From Parapedobacter soli (GTDB taxonomy: Bacteria > Bacteroidota > Bacteroidia > Sphingobacteriales > Sphingobacteriaceae): a DNA stretch of 38,108 nt. The DNA lies in the NCBI RefSeq assembly GCF_025460835.1, contig NZ_JAMXAY010000045.1, forward strand, positions 1 through 38,108, given 5' to 3'. The notes under the pieces are model-generated. The model did not search any database. It was not told the DNA's origin and was given only the letters and a program-made list of their open reading frames with translations. Positions 26,236-35,189 of the stretch are shown here, one piece after another; positions within the stretch are counted from its first letter, which is position 1; each line of letters begins with the position of its first letter. The translations under genes and the position numbers were made by a program.

Positions 26236-27102
26236 TCAACCCATACTTTTCCGGAAGGCCTCCGGGGTGGTGTGGGTATATTTCTTAAAAAACTTGCTGA
26301 AATACGAATTGTCTTTGAAGTTGAGCATATCGGCTATGGCAGCTATGGAGCGCTCTGGATTTACCAAGAGCCGCTTTGCTTCCAATATCACTCGGTCGCG
26401 TATCACCGCTCCCGCCGATTGCCCGAGTAACTCCGAGGATACGGCATTGAGGTAATTAGGTGTGACATGGAGTAATGCCGCGTAGTCTTTCGGCAAGCGG
26501 AGGTCCGCATAATGTTTTTCTACGAGTTTCCTAAAGTTGCGGAGTAACACCGCATTATGTGAAAGCGGGGTGGGCTTTGCAGGCTCCTGCAAGGTTGCCA
26601 GATCTAAGAACAACTTGAGGGCTAGCACACGGAGCTTGTCGAGGTTGAGCACCGTGGCCGACGGTGTGAGCGTGATCATTTCCTTGAATAGATCAACCAC
26701 GCCGGCACGCATGTTTTCGGGAATCGCCAAAACTGACTGCCGGGCTTGCCCCTGGAAAAAAGGGAATTCGTCAATGTAGTCGGAGCGAAGCAGAAAAGGA
26801 TGGAAGAATGACGGCGAGAAATTGAGGACGTAGCCATCCACCTCACCATTGAAATCCCACCGATGCACCTGACCCGGCACCATGGCGTAAAGTTGGAAGG
26901 GCTGCACTTCAAAACGATCGAAATCAATGGTATGATAGCCCGCCCCTGTTGTGAAGTATACCAAGTGATAGAAACTATGCCGGTGGGCTTTATGAAGCTT
27001 TTGGTGCTGGCCGACATAGGGCGCAAAAGGACCCACCAATATATCAGATTGGAAATCAGCCAATCCTGTAATATCGTATACCGGGTAGCCCTGACGAGTC
27101 AT
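26236..27102 (-). CDS. AraC family transcriptional regulator
   Basis: A 288-residue regulator. An N-terminal cupin (about 10-150: HRHSFYHLVYFTTGAGYHTIDF, then LYAMVPGQVHRW) senses a small ligand. A C-terminal double HTH (about 185-288) ends in AIADMLNFKDNSYFSKFFKKYTHTTPEAFRK. The frame is open upstream to a TTG at 27138, which would overlap the DUF983 stop. The ATG at 27102 (MTRQGYP) is the better start and lies 22 bp after that stop, so the two genes are probably co-transcribed. The ligand and targets are unknown. Confidence 0.92.
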   Translation of the reverse strand: MTRQGYPVYDITGLADFQSDILVGPFAPYVGQHQKLHKAHRHSFYHLVYFTTGAGYHTIDFDRFEVQPFQLYAMVPGQVHRWDFNGEVDGYVLNFSPSFFHPFLLRSDYIDEFPFFQGQARQSVLAIPENMRAGVVDLFKEMITLTPSATVLNLDKLRVLALKLFLDLATLQEPAKPTPLSHNAVLLRNFRKLVEKHYADLRLPKDYAALLHVTPNYLNAVSSELLGQSAGAVIRDRVILEAKRLLVNPERSIAAIADMLNFKDNSYFSKFFKKYTHTTPEAFRKSMG

Positions 27103-27124
27103 GGGCCGTAAGTATAGTGATTTT

Positions 27125-27550
27125 TTATGGTTTTTCAACCAAAGTCCGCTCTTGTTGCGGCTGGTATTCCATACCGGGGGTAAGCCAATACATCAAAATG
27201 ACCCGTGAATAGCGATAGTTGATCGGTGAGAGCAAGATCACGGTACCGATAGTCGCAATAAGATACGGCCAGGGGCCCTCCATGTAGCCTGTAATAATAT
27301 AAAAACCAACACAAGCTGCGATCATTTCGGCCATTGCCAGGGCATAACTCACAAACATAGCAACGTAGAAATAGCCCGGCTCCCGCTCGAAACGTAATCC
27401 GCATGAGGGGCATGTCTCATTCATCTTCTGTGCCTTCAATGCATAGGTTTTACCGATAAACATTTTTCCGTCCCTACATCTCGGACACCTGGCTTGCAAA
27501 GCTGCTTTGATTTGGGATGGTGCTTCTTCTTTTTCTATCTTGTTTTCCAC
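27125..27550 (-). CDS. DUF983 family membrane protein with zinc ribbon
   Basis: A 141-residue protein. An N-terminal double CPxC ribbon (CPRCRDGKMF, then CPSCGLRFEREPGYFYVAMF) is followed by two membrane spans (about 65-90 and 95-118), the DUF983 layout. The open frame reaches a TTG at 27577. That codon lies inside a perfect -7 promoter element (27575-27582), so transcription would begin after it. The GTG at 27550 is therefore the likely start. Members are sometimes linked to cytochrome oxidase assembly loci, but no such genes are nearby here, so the function is open. Confidence 0.82.
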   Translation of the reverse strand: MENKIEKEEAPSQIKAALQARCPRCRDGKMFIGKTYALKAQKMNETCPSCGLRFEREPGYFYVAMFVSYALAMAEMIAACVGFYIITGYMEGPWPYLIATIGTVILLSPINYRYSRVILMYWLTPGMEYQPQQERTLVEKP

Positions 27551-27574
27551 GTTAACTACCTCTTCTTTTTCCTG

Positions 27575-27582
27575 CAAAGGTA
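27575..27582 (-). promoter_or_regulatory. -7 element TACCTTTG for the DUF983-AraC pair
   Basis: An exact TAnnTTTG match on the minus strand, 25 bp before the GTG at 27550. It excludes the longer TTG start. No clear -33 TTG lies at the usual 19-bp spacing. Confidence 0.55.
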
Positions 27583-27683
27583 CGGGAAGTCACGCAATCC
27601 GACTGGTAACATACCCATGAGTTATGGTACTTTTTACCGAATTAGTGTGAATGGTACACGGTTAGGGAGTACCGCCCATCGTA

Positions 27684-27908
27684 TCACGGGTTACTTTTGC
27701 TTCGGAGGGGAGCAAGAAGGTATTCCAACCCATTCAGCTTGATTTCATGCATGGTAGCCAATAACATGCCGAGACTGCCTTTGGGAAACCCTTTTTGATG
27801 AAACCATACCAAGTAGGCTTCCGGGAGGTTACAAATCAGTGTACCTTTATACTTACCAAAAGGCATTTGGGTGGTTACTAAGCGCTGCATGGTTTCTTCG
27901 GGAGTCAT
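27684..27908 (-). CDS. DUF3820 family small protein
   Basis: A 74-residue protein with the DUF3820 pattern MPFGKYKGTLICNLPEAYLVWFHQKGFPKGSLGMLL followed by EIKLNGLEYLL. The family is annotated as putative quorum-sensing-regulated virulence factor, and the FGKYKG start also resembles a motif beside exonuclease-like domains. The function is unproven. It is the last gene of the surface-glycan operon, 9 bp after the glycosyltransferase, though its role there is not evident and it may simply be carried along. Confidence 0.85.
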   Translation of the reverse strand: MTPEETMQRLVTTQMPFGKYKGTLICNLPEAYLVWFHQKGFPKGSLGMLLATMHEIKLNGLEYLLAPLRSKSNP

Positions 27909-27917
27909 AGTTCACAA

Positions 27918-28679
27918 TTAGTCGTTGGTCTTGCCATATCGTATGTAATAGGTGACCAACCTGAATGCAATAACGAGGTGGTTGATGACATTCGGCAGGA
28001 AACCATAATGTCTATTGAAAATCCTGAAGCGTTCCTTCAAACTCTGCCAATGCCGTTGTTTCGACATCCCTCCTACCAAATATTTAGCTACGATACGTTT
28101 TGTATTTACAATTTTGGTGGCCGCGTTTGCGGCGCGGATCACCCAATCGATATCTGCGCTTAGCTGATAGCGCAAATCATACGGCTGGGCAAGGCTACGC
28201 CGTATGTAGATTGCTTGGTGGCTGATATTCATGCCATAGCGGAAGCTTTTCCAATTGAATTGTTCGGGGATTGCGTGCCGCCGTAAACCAAGCGATTGCC
28301 AGTTGGCATCGAACATTTCCGTTTCACCATAGTAAATATCTGCGTCGTGGGCCGTAGCAAACACCTGTGCAACCGTATCGGATGAATAAATTTCATCACC
28401 TGAATTCATAAACAGCACGTAATCGCCCGTTGCGATTGCCAACCCTTTGTTCATCGCGTCATATATGCCTTTGTCGGGTTCACTTATCAGCCGGGTGATT
28501 TGGCCGCCGTATCGGTTAATGACGTCAAGCGTACCGTCGGTAGACCCACCGTCGATAACGATATACTCGATATACCGATACGTTTGGTTGATGACTGATA
28601 AAAGGGTGCGTTCGATGCCTTCTATGTTGTTATAAACAACGGTAATAACGGTGAGCACAGGTGACGGTATTTTATCCAT
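27918..28679 (-). CDS. Family 2 glycosyltransferase (WcaE-like)
   Basis: A 253-residue inverting GT-A enzyme, probably adding one sugar to a lipid-linked or surface glycan on the cytosolic side. It has the N-terminal VITVVYNN, nucleotide-binding DGGSTDGT (43-50), EPDKGIYDAMNKG (67-79) and the metal-site region FMNSGDE. The EPDKGIYDAMNKG stretch is typical of colanic-acid-type GT2 enzymes. It lies 6 bp after the methyltransferase and 9 bp before DUF3820. Donor and acceptor cannot be told. Confidence 0.92.
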   Translation of the reverse strand: MDKIPSPVLTVITVVYNNIEGIERTLLSVINQTYRYIEYIVIDGGSTDGTLDVINRYGGQITRLISEPDKGIYDAMNKGLAIATGDYVLFMNSGDEIYSSDTVAQVFATAHDADIYYGETEMFDANWQSLGLRRHAIPEQFNWKSFRYGMNISHQAIYIRRSLAQPYDLRYQLSADIDWVIRAANAATKIVNTKRIVAKYLVGGMSKQRHWQSLKERFRIFNRHYGFLPNVINHLVIAFRLVTYYIRYGKTND

Positions 28680-28685
28680 TATCCC

Positions 28686-29432
28686 TCAAATATCAGTATG
28701 GCTTAACGGCTTTTGCAAGACCATCACGTTATTATGGAAAAAATTCTTGTTCTTAGGTAAAATGGCAGAAAACAACAATCCGCAAAGGGTGATGGGGGTA
28801 ACAAATAACGGTGTGAGCGCGATTCGAATCACTTTATGCTGCGGAAAAATATGTTGATATATGTAGGCTGCCCACATTTGAAAGATAGTACTTACATAAT
28901 CGGTTGTCTTTTTTTCTTCCACCACCACGAATCCCTTTTCTTGAAAGATATGTTTTAAGCCGAAAGAGGTGTAGCGCGCAAAATCATACGGGATTTCATG
29001 TTCATCCCAAACAAAGGGCACCGTTATTAGCATGTGCCCCCCGGGCTTAAGCACCCGGTATAATTCGTCGAGAATCTGGGAGAGGTTAAAGACATGCTCA
29101 AATACTTCGCTCGAAAAGATACTGTCGAACGATTCATCACCGAAGGGCAGCGTTTCCCCATCGTAGTAGACATCGATCTGTTCGTGACGATGGTCGTGCC
29201 CGCTGATTTTGATGTCTGTGCCCACGTATTCTGACACGGAGAACAGTGCTTTATAAGGTTTACTGCCACACCCAAAATCAAGCATTTTACCCGCCATGCG
29301 ACTGCGAAACTGATATACAGCCCGGTACAACCCCCGACGGATAATAAAGAACGGATTGAAAAACAGCCCAAAAAGGGTGGGTTGAAATAAGGATTCGTTA
29401 TATAGTTGCTTCAGCTTCGCTACCGCTGCCAT
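28686..29432 (-). CDS. Class I SAM-dependent methyltransferase
   Basis: A 248-residue methyltransferase with motif I MLDFGCGSKPY (about 50-60), an acidic loop GTDI, the family central part FDSIFSSEVFEHV and post-motif LKPGGHMLITVPFVWDEHEIPYDFARYT. The last phrase recurs in methyltransferases of polysaccharide clusters (Methyltransf_11 type). It probably methylates a sugar or carrier intermediate. Its ATG lies 2 bp after the stop of the pyruvyltransferase-like gene. A C-terminal hydrophobic segment (about 205-228) may associate it with the membrane. Confidence 0.9.
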   Translation of the reverse strand: MAAVAKLKQLYNESLFQPTLFGLFFNPFFIIRRGLYRAVYQFRSRMAGKMLDFGCGSKPYKALFSVSEYVGTDIKISGHDHRHEQIDVYYDGETLPFGDESFDSIFSSEVFEHVFNLSQILDELYRVLKPGGHMLITVPFVWDEHEIPYDFARYTSFGLKHIFQEKGFVVVEEKKTTDYVSTIFQMWAAYIYQHIFPQHKVIRIALTPLFVTPITLCGLLFSAILPKNKNFFHNNVMVLQKPLSHTDI

Positions 29433-29434
29433 TA

Positions 29435-30385
29435 TTATTGTGATTTGAATTGTGTTTTCCAGCGTTGTATCGCATCGGTATCAAGATACAATTTAACGCT
29501 CATTTCCTCGTGTATTTTCTCCTCCAGCAAATCGATGCGCTGGCGTTCAAGCACATTCAGCCCGATATCATTCCGCATTTCAAGGGCTCGGTTATCGATA
29601 CCGATGATAATAGCCTTACGTTTCTTTTGCAGTGCTCGGATACCGGCATGTAAGCGTGTACCTACGTATTCACAGGCTTCTTTCTCTAAGAACGCATCGA
29701 ATGCAGACAATTTCGGCGCGACATACCGGACGTCGGAGGTCAGACTCTCGATATATGCCCGGTCCTTCGATCCCTGTACCCATACGTACACCGCTTGGTA
29801 ATGTGTTTTTAAAATCTCAAACATCCGCCGATCCAGGTCGGGGTCGCGTTTATAATCAGTGATAGTGGTAATTACCGTATCACGTTTTTTAGGGTTGATT
29901 TGCGAGCAATGCGGTTCATCCAGATTCCACACCGTTGGGCAACCGGTATTGACCACATTCTTGATTCCCATTTCACCGAGCTTCCGGAGGGTATAATTAT
30001 CCCTCACTGCGTGGATATACCGCTTGGAAAACAATGATTTATACATCATCCTCGAGTATGCCGAAACCGGTCTATCCTGGTATTGCCACCACCCTACTCC
30101 AAGCAATACGACCTTATGCCACAAAACAAACAAGTCTTTGACACCCACTTTCCATTGGCTTTTCCAAAGGGTATTATTCTTCAATAGATTGGTCCCGCCC
30201 ACGATACCCGTATCGTACTTGCGGAGCTTGTAAATATCCTTTGGATGGATGGAAAAATGGGTAGGCACATTGATCACGAAATCGTCCCCGAACAGCTCGT
30301 CTGAAATTTGGTCGACGGCCTCCATAATGATGTGATCACCGAGATTGGTGCTACCTATTGACGTATCGAAAATAATTTTTGGCAT
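29435..30385 (-). CDS. Polysaccharide pyruvyl transferase family protein
   Basis: A 316-residue protein of the PS_pyruv_trans family, whose members ketalise pyruvate onto surface-glycan sugars using PEP. It has the opening IIFDTSIGSTNLGDHIIMEA, the glycine-rich GIVGGTNLL and the later CPTVWNL, with the C-terminal GTRLHAGIRAL typical of the fold (a GT-B-like architecture). Family membership is good; catalytic activity is not shown, since the family is broad. It lies 14 bp after the flippase. Confidence 0.87.
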   Translation of the reverse strand: MPKIIFDTSIGSTNLGDHIIMEAVDQISDELFGDDFVINVPTHFSIHPKDIYKLRKYDTGIVGGTNLLKNNTLWKSQWKVGVKDLFVLWHKVVLLGVGWWQYQDRPVSAYSRMMYKSLFSKRYIHAVRDNYTLRKLGEMGIKNVVNTGCPTVWNLDEPHCSQINPKKRDTVITTITDYKRDPDLDRRMFEILKTHYQAVYVWVQGSKDRAYIESLTSDVRYVAPKLSAFDAFLEKEACEYVGTRLHAGIRALQKKRKAIIIGIDNRALEMRNDIGLNVLERQRIDLLEEKIHEEMSVKLYLDTDAIQRWKTQFKSQ

Positions 30386-30399
30386 GTTTTTGCTTCAAC

Positions 30400-31740
30400 T
30401 TATCGTTTAACTAACCGCCGGATGGTGGGAATAAAAAATAGTGCTTCGAGCATCAGCCATCCCTGTGCCCTTGTTTTGGGTACGAAAATAATAAATAGCG
30501 CGGTACTCGCGTAAGTAACCAATGTGGCATAAGCAGCACCAATCATGCCATATTCGGGAATCCACCAGCTGTTCAGTGCGACGTTAATCACTGCACCGGA
30601 TACCGCCCGTGCCAACGAAATACGGGTATAGCCTTCTGCAAGCAGGTATTGGCCTGTAGCCACATAAAGGAACATAAACACGCCCGCCCAAATATGTACC
30701 GTGAGCACCGGCGCACCGGCGGCATATTCGGCCGAATAAAACATACGGTAAATAAAAGGTGCCACCAATGTGGTGACCACTGCTATGGCGGTACTTATTA
30801 CTGTCATCAGCTCATACAGGTGCTGCAACCGTCGCCGGTAACGTGCAGGGTCATCCCGGCGGGCATTCATAATAGCCGGGAAAAGCGCCGTGACGATTGC
30901 CATCGGAATAAAATACCAACCCTCGCTCAACTTCACCACGGTATCGTATACCCCGAACACAGCTTTGCCCAAATAAGCATCAAGCATCAACTGGTCGATT
31001 TTCATATATAAAATAACTGCAACAGAAGAAAAAGCAAGAGGCCATGAGTAATGGAGCAGGTGCTTGGCCATGCTGCGGTCAAAACGCCAGTTAATCACGC
31101 GATTGCCCCGTAACTCGTAATAACACAGGTATCCAGCTGCCAGAAAAACTGCATCGAGCAAGAGCGCCCAGACGAACCAGCCTACGGAAGCCTGCCAAAA
31201 GACAAGTGCTAGCTTTAAAAGCGCCGAAAGCAGGTTGGCCCCCACTTGGATAAACATAATATAGCGGCCCTGTACCCTGGCCTGAAAAAAACAGTCAATG
31301 ATATTTACCGACTGGAAAAGGCAAACAAACGACACGATAACGATATACTGGAACGGTGCCGCCGGTGGCCCTGGGGTATAATAACAGATCAATAGATAAG
31401 TTAAATAAATCAGTGGGAGTGCAATGATAGATGCTACTAGCCGCAGTCGGAATGCGGTACCCAGTATCGTGTTTTCCTTTCCGGGTTGCTGCAACAGCTG
31501 GCGGGTCACAAAACTATCCATGCCAAGCGCGCAAGCTGCGGCAAAGAAAGACACCAATACCAGCGGATAATTCAATTCACCATTCAGGCTGCTACCCAAA
31601 TAATTGGGGATAATAATGGCAGTCACCACCATTTTGATGAAAATCGTACCCACGCGGGCCACCATCAGCCACCCAGCATTCTTGAAATACTTATTAAACG
31701 CTTCTGGATCGAAACCGGGTAATGATGGGATCTTCATCAA
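30400..31740 (-). CDS. Oligosaccharide flippase (Wzx/MurJ-like MATE fold)
   Basis: A 446-residue protein with 12-14 hydrophobic spans of the polysaccharide biosynthesis (Polysacc_synt) family, which flips lipid-linked sugars across the inner membrane. Near the N-terminus comes NAGWLMVARVGTIFIKMVVTAIIIPNYLGS, and MKIDQLMLDAYLG lies in the middle, as in this family. It lies 9 bp after the DeoR gene and heads the biosynthetic genes. No Wzy-type polymerase is visible, so the glycan may be short or the polymerase may lie elsewhere. Confidence 0.92.
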   Translation of the reverse strand: MMKIPSLPGFDPEAFNKYFKNAGWLMVARVGTIFIKMVVTAIIIPNYLGSSLNGELNYPLVLVSFFAAACALGMDSFVTRQLLQQPGKENTILGTAFRLRLVASIIALPLIYLTYLLICYYTPGPPAAPFQYIVIVSFVCLFQSVNIIDCFFQARVQGRYIMFIQVGANLLSALLKLALVFWQASVGWFVWALLLDAVFLAAGYLCYYELRGNRVINWRFDRSMAKHLLHYSWPLAFSSVAVILYMKIDQLMLDAYLGKAVFGVYDTVVKLSEGWYFIPMAIVTALFPAIMNARRDDPARYRRRLQHLYELMTVISTAIAVVTTLVAPFIYRMFYSAEYAAGAPVLTVHIWAGVFMFLYVATGQYLLAEGYTRISLARAVSGAVINVALNSWWIPEYGMIGAAYATLVTYASTALFIIFVPKTRAQGWLMLEALFFIPTIRRLVKR

Positions 31741-31749
31741 ACTGGCCGG

Positions 31750-32493
31750 CTAGACGACTTCCACCACCTTGCTGAAACCTGCCAAGCTAGCATGTGTCGG
31801 CTCGAGATCTGTTACTAAATAGGAAATGGCGTTGAGGCTGCACACCTTCATTTTCTGTACAGAATTGAGTTTTTCCGCGATGCTCAGGATAGCTGTTTTA
31901 CTGGAGCACCGGATCATCGCCTTTTTAATCTGCACGACTTCCCAATCGGAATCGGTGACACCGTCTTCTACTGAAAGGCTATTCGTACCCAACAAACATA
32001 GGTCGACACGGATCTCAGAAAGTTGGTTGATTACTTGCGACCCGATACTGATATTGGTATTTCGCGAAAGCTTACCGCCGATAAGGATAACATCGGCGTT
32101 GGTACGCTCGGCCAATTCGAGTGCCACCAATGGGCTAATGGTGAAAAATGTACACTGGAGGCTCTCCGGCACAATCCGGGCCAACTCAAGCATGGTGGTT
32201 CCACCCCCGGCAAGCACGGTCATCCCATTCTGGAGCAACTTAATCGCCTTGCTTGCGATTTGCTTCTTCGAATCGCGAGCATACACATTGTTCTCCTTAA
32301 ACGGGTATTGGAACGACTTGGATAGTGCTCCGCCATACACCTTCAACACCTTCCCATTTTCGGCCAATTCATTTAAGTCACGCCTGATGGTATCTTCCGA
32401 AACACTGAGCTGGACGCTGAGGTCTGACGAGAGTACCTTGTTATGCAAATTGATCTGATGAATGATAAAAGCCTGCCGTTCTTCCTTCAACAT
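31750..32493 (-). CDS. DeoR/GlpR family transcriptional regulator
   Basis: A 247-residue repressor-type protein. The N-terminal DeoR HTH (about 1-55: SVSEDTIRRDLNELAENGKVLKVYGGAL) is followed by a sugar-phosphate sensor of the ISOCOT fold (about 75-235, GGGTTMLELAR phosphate loop). It faces nagA across a 104-bp divergent gap and is 9 bp upstream of the flippase, so it is both the neighbour of nagA and the first gene of the glycan operon. GlcNAc-6-phosphate or GlcN-6-phosphate is a reasonable inducer guess, not proven. A TATCTTTA -7-like element lies at 32519-32526 on the minus strand. Confidence 0.9.
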   Translation of the reverse strand: MLKEERQAFIIHQINLHNKVLSSDLSVQLSVSEDTIRRDLNELAENGKVLKVYGGALSKSFQYPFKENNVYARDSKKQIASKAIKLLQNGMTVLAGGGTTMLELARIVPESLQCTFFTISPLVALELAERTNADVILIGGKLSRNTNISIGSQVINQLSEIRVDLCLLGTNSLSVEDGVTDSDWEVVQIKKAMIRCSSKTAILSIAEKLNSVQKMKVCSLNAISYLVTDLEPTHASLAGFSKVVEVV

Positions 32494-32597
32494 GGTATAA
32501 GCGGTTTATTTAAAGGGGTAAAGATAGAATATTTTAAAGAAATTTGTATTATTACCCCGATAAAGCAGGATAGTGACCAAAAGAGCAGATAAGACTA

Positions 32598-33710
32598 ATG
32601 GCTGAAACACCTATTGCAATCACTAACGGGACCATATTCGCTGATGACCGGTTGATCGATGGTCATGCCGTATTGCTATCGGGGCCTCGGATCACAGGTG
32701 TAATCCCCGTAGCTGACATTCCGGCACAGGCGGAAGTGGTGGATGCTTTGGGTGGCTATGTGGTGCCTGGCTTTGTGGATTTACAACTATACGGCGGGGG
32801 AAGTCGATTATTTTCCGCGGATCCGACAGCATCGGCATTGGATGAAATCGCAACAGCTTTGGTGAAATCGGGTACCACGAGTTTCATGATTACCATAGCC
32901 ACCAATCCGATGGACGTGGTAAACAAGGCGCTGGACACCTTGCGGGGCTACCAGCACCCTGCGCTGCTCGGGTTGCATCTGGAGGGGCCTTACCTCAATC
33001 CTGAAAAACGGGGGGCACACCCCACGGCCTTTATACAAGAACCGGAAAAATCAGCCATCAGTTCATTATTGGACCGTGCGGGCACGAGCCTACGGATGAT
33101 GACCATCGCACCCGAGCGGTTTGACGACGACACAATCGAGTTATTATTAAACCACGGCCTGATCTTATCAGCAGGCCATAGTAACGCTACGTTTGGTGAG
33201 GCCATGCATGGGTTCGGAAAGGGAATACAGGCAGTTACCCATTTTTTCAATGCGATGTCTCCATTCCACCACCGCGATCCCGGATTACCCGGAGCAACTT
33301 TCCAATCGGAGACTGCTAAGGCGAGTATTATCGTCGACGGCATACACGTGGATTACCAAACGGTAGCTATAAGCAAGCGACTATTGGCCGATCGGCTGTT
33401 TTTGATTACGGATGCCGTGGCACCCGCGGATACCGGCACGTATACCCATATATTTACTGGCGACCGCTACACCCTGCCAGACGGCACGCTATCAGGATCA
33501 GCACTCACCATGATGCAAGCTGTGGCCAACTGCGTGCGCCAAGTCGGGATTCCATTGGAGGAGGCGCTGCGTATGGCCACCTCCTATCCGGCAGCACTCA
33601 TCGGTGCTGATGACCTAGGGCAAATAGCGCCGGGGGCCACTGCCAATTTAGCCGTTTTCGACAGTAACTACACCGTGCGTAACGTATTCCTTGGAGGAAT
33701 CCCCCAATGA
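32598..33710 (+). CDS. nagA: N-acetylglucosamine-6-phosphate deacetylase
   Basis: A 370-residue metal-dependent amidohydrolase that converts GlcNAc-6-P to GlcN-6-P and acetate. Metal and catalytic residues are present: Glu129 in [15 protein letters not shown], His194 in SAGHSNA, His215 in [12 protein letters not shown], and the catalytic Asp272 in LITDA. The DGIH substrate motif is at 247-250. Its TGA overlaps the dctA ATG (ATGA), so the two are coupled. No nagB, PTS or GlcNAc kinase is nearby, so flux to fructose-6-P must use unlinked genes. Confidence 0.95.
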   Translation: MAETPIAITNGTIFADDRLIDGHAVLLSGPRITGVIPVADIPAQAEVVDALGGYVVPGFVDLQLYGGGSRLFSADPTASALDEIATALVKSGTTSFMITIATNPMDVVNKALDTLRGYQHPALLGLHLEGPYLNPEKRGAHPTAFIQEPEKSAISSLLDRAGTSLRMMTIAPERFDDDTIELLLNHGLILSAGHSNATFGEAMHGFGKGIQAVTHFFNAMSPFHHRDPGLPGATFQSETAKASIIVDGIHVDYQTVAISKRLLADRLFLITDAVAPADTGTYTHIFTGDRYTLPDGTLSGSALTMMQAVANCVRQVGIPLEEALRMATSYPAALIGADDLGQIAPGATANLAVFDSNYTVRNVFLGGIPQ

Positions 33711-34960
33711 AGATAAAAAAGCTTTTCAACCTACTCTATTTCCAGGTAGTCGTCGCCATCATTATCGGTATCCTGATCGGTCATTTCTATCCAGCCCTGG
33801 GAGTACAACTGAAGCCACTGGGCGACGGGTTCATCAAGCTGATAAAGATGGTGATCGCACCATTGATTTTCTGCAGTATCGTGTTGGGTATCGCGGGGAT
33901 GGAAGACGTGAAGAAAATCGGTAAGGTCGGCGTAAAGGCATTACTTTATTTCCAGCTCTCTACCATGGCTGCTATGCTGCTTGGTGTAATGGTAATCAAT
34001 TTGGTTAAGCCAGGAGAGGGAATGCATGTAGACCCTAAAACCCTTGACACCAAAGAAGTATCATCATACATCACACAAGGCGAACACCAAGAAGGCATCA
34101 AGGATTTCTTACTGGACATCATTCCCGAAAATGTTTTCGGTGCGCTTGCATCCGGCAACCTGTTGCAGGTGCTTTTCTTCGCCGTGCTATTTGGGTATGG
34201 TCTGTCGAAAATCGGCAATCGTGCGGAACCTGTGATCCGCGTGATGCAATCTTTTCTAGACGGCCTATTTGCTGTGATTAAGATGATCATGAAAGTGGCC
34301 CCCATCGGGGCCATGGGAGCTATGGGTTTTACCATCGGGAAATATGGTGTCAGTTCACTTTCATCGCTGGGAATGCTGATGCTGTGTTTTTATGTCACAT
34401 GTTTGCTTTACATCTTCGTAGCTGTAGGGCTATTCCTGAAATATTATGGCATCAGCATATTTAAAATGCTGCGCTACATCAAAGAAGAGCTGCTGGTAGT
34501 ACTCGGCACATCATCTTCAGAATCGGTCCTCCCTGTCATCATGCAGAAACTGGAACGGATGGGTTGCTCGAAGCCGGTGGTGGGCCTCACCATACCCACG
34601 GGATACTCATTCAACCTCGATGGCACGACCATATACCTCACGATGGCTGCCATTTTTCTCTCACAGGCCTTGGATATGCCGATGAACCTAATGGAACAGT
34701 TATTTTTACTGTTTGTACTCACCATCACCTCCAATGGTGCGGCGGGAGTAACAGGAAGCGGCTTCATCATCCTCGCCGCGACGCTGCCCATTGTGGGTCA
34801 CATGCCTGTTGAATCGGTAGCCCTGATTTTCGGCATCGACCGGTTTATGAGCGAGGCCCGCGCACTGACAAATGTAATTGGCAATACGGCAGCGACATTG
34901 GTGGTGGCACGTTGGGAAAACGAACTGGATATGGACCAGCTGAAGTCCGAGCTAGGGTGA
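33707..34960 (+). CDS. dctA: C4-dicarboxylate/H+ symporter DctA
   Basis: A 417-residue inner-membrane transporter of the DAACS/SLC1 fold, importing succinate, fumarate or malate. The reentrant-loop motif [10 protein letters not shown], the span-7 region [17 protein letters not shown], the [17 protein letters not shown] hairpin and [19 protein letters not shown] match DctA closely. SSSES and [10 protein letters not shown] favour DctA over the glutamate-type GltP branch. It is translationally coupled to nagA by ATGA. Its stop faces the xseB stop with 1 bp between, with no room for a terminator. Confidence 0.9.
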   Translation: MKIKKLFNLLYFQVVVAIIIGILIGHFYPALGVQLKPLGDGFIKLIKMVIAPLIFCSIVLGIAGMEDVKKIGKVGVKALLYFQLSTMAAMLLGVMVINLVKPGEGMHVDPKTLDTKEVSSYITQGEHQEGIKDFLLDIIPENVFGALASGNLLQVLFFAVLFGYGLSKIGNRAEPVIRVMQSFLDGLFAVIKMIMKVAPIGAMGAMGFTIGKYGVSSLSSLGMLMLCFYVTCLLYIFVAVGLFLKYYGISIFKMLRYIKEELLVVLGTSSSESVLPVIMQKLERMGCSKPVVGLTIPTGYSFNLDGTTIYLTMAAIFLSQALDMPMNLMEQLFLLFVLTITSNGAAGVTGSGFIILAATLPIVGHMPVESVALIFGIDRFMSEARALTNVIGNTAATLVVARWENELDMDQLKSELG

Positions 34961-34961
34961 C

Positions 34962-35189
34962 CTATCCGCTTCCGTCCGCAGGTGTATCGGATTCGTCCGA
35001 CAGGCTAGCCAATATATCATTTACTTCGGTCTCTGTCGCCGTCAACTTGGCTTTACATACGTTGATTAGGAGCGTAGCGCGTCTCACCTTCTCCGAAAGC
35101 TCATCGACCGATATTTCCCCCTGTTCGATTTCAGACACAATGGCCTGCAGCTCTTCAAAGGCATCGGTATAGGTGTATTGATTATCCAT
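34962..35189 (-). CDS. xseB: Exodeoxyribonuclease VII small subunit
   Basis: A 75-residue helical subunit that joins XseA to form the single-strand DNA exonuclease VII. It has the conserved pattern YTDAFEELQAIVSEIEQGEISVDELSEKVRRATLLI. The start overlaps the end of xseA by 8 bp, the usual coupled arrangement. It is convergent with dctA, the two stops being 1 bp apart. Confidence 0.95.
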   Translation of the reverse strand: MDNQYTYTDAFEELQAIVSEIEQGEISVDELSEKVRRATLLINVCKAKLTATETEVNDILASLSDESDTPADGSG

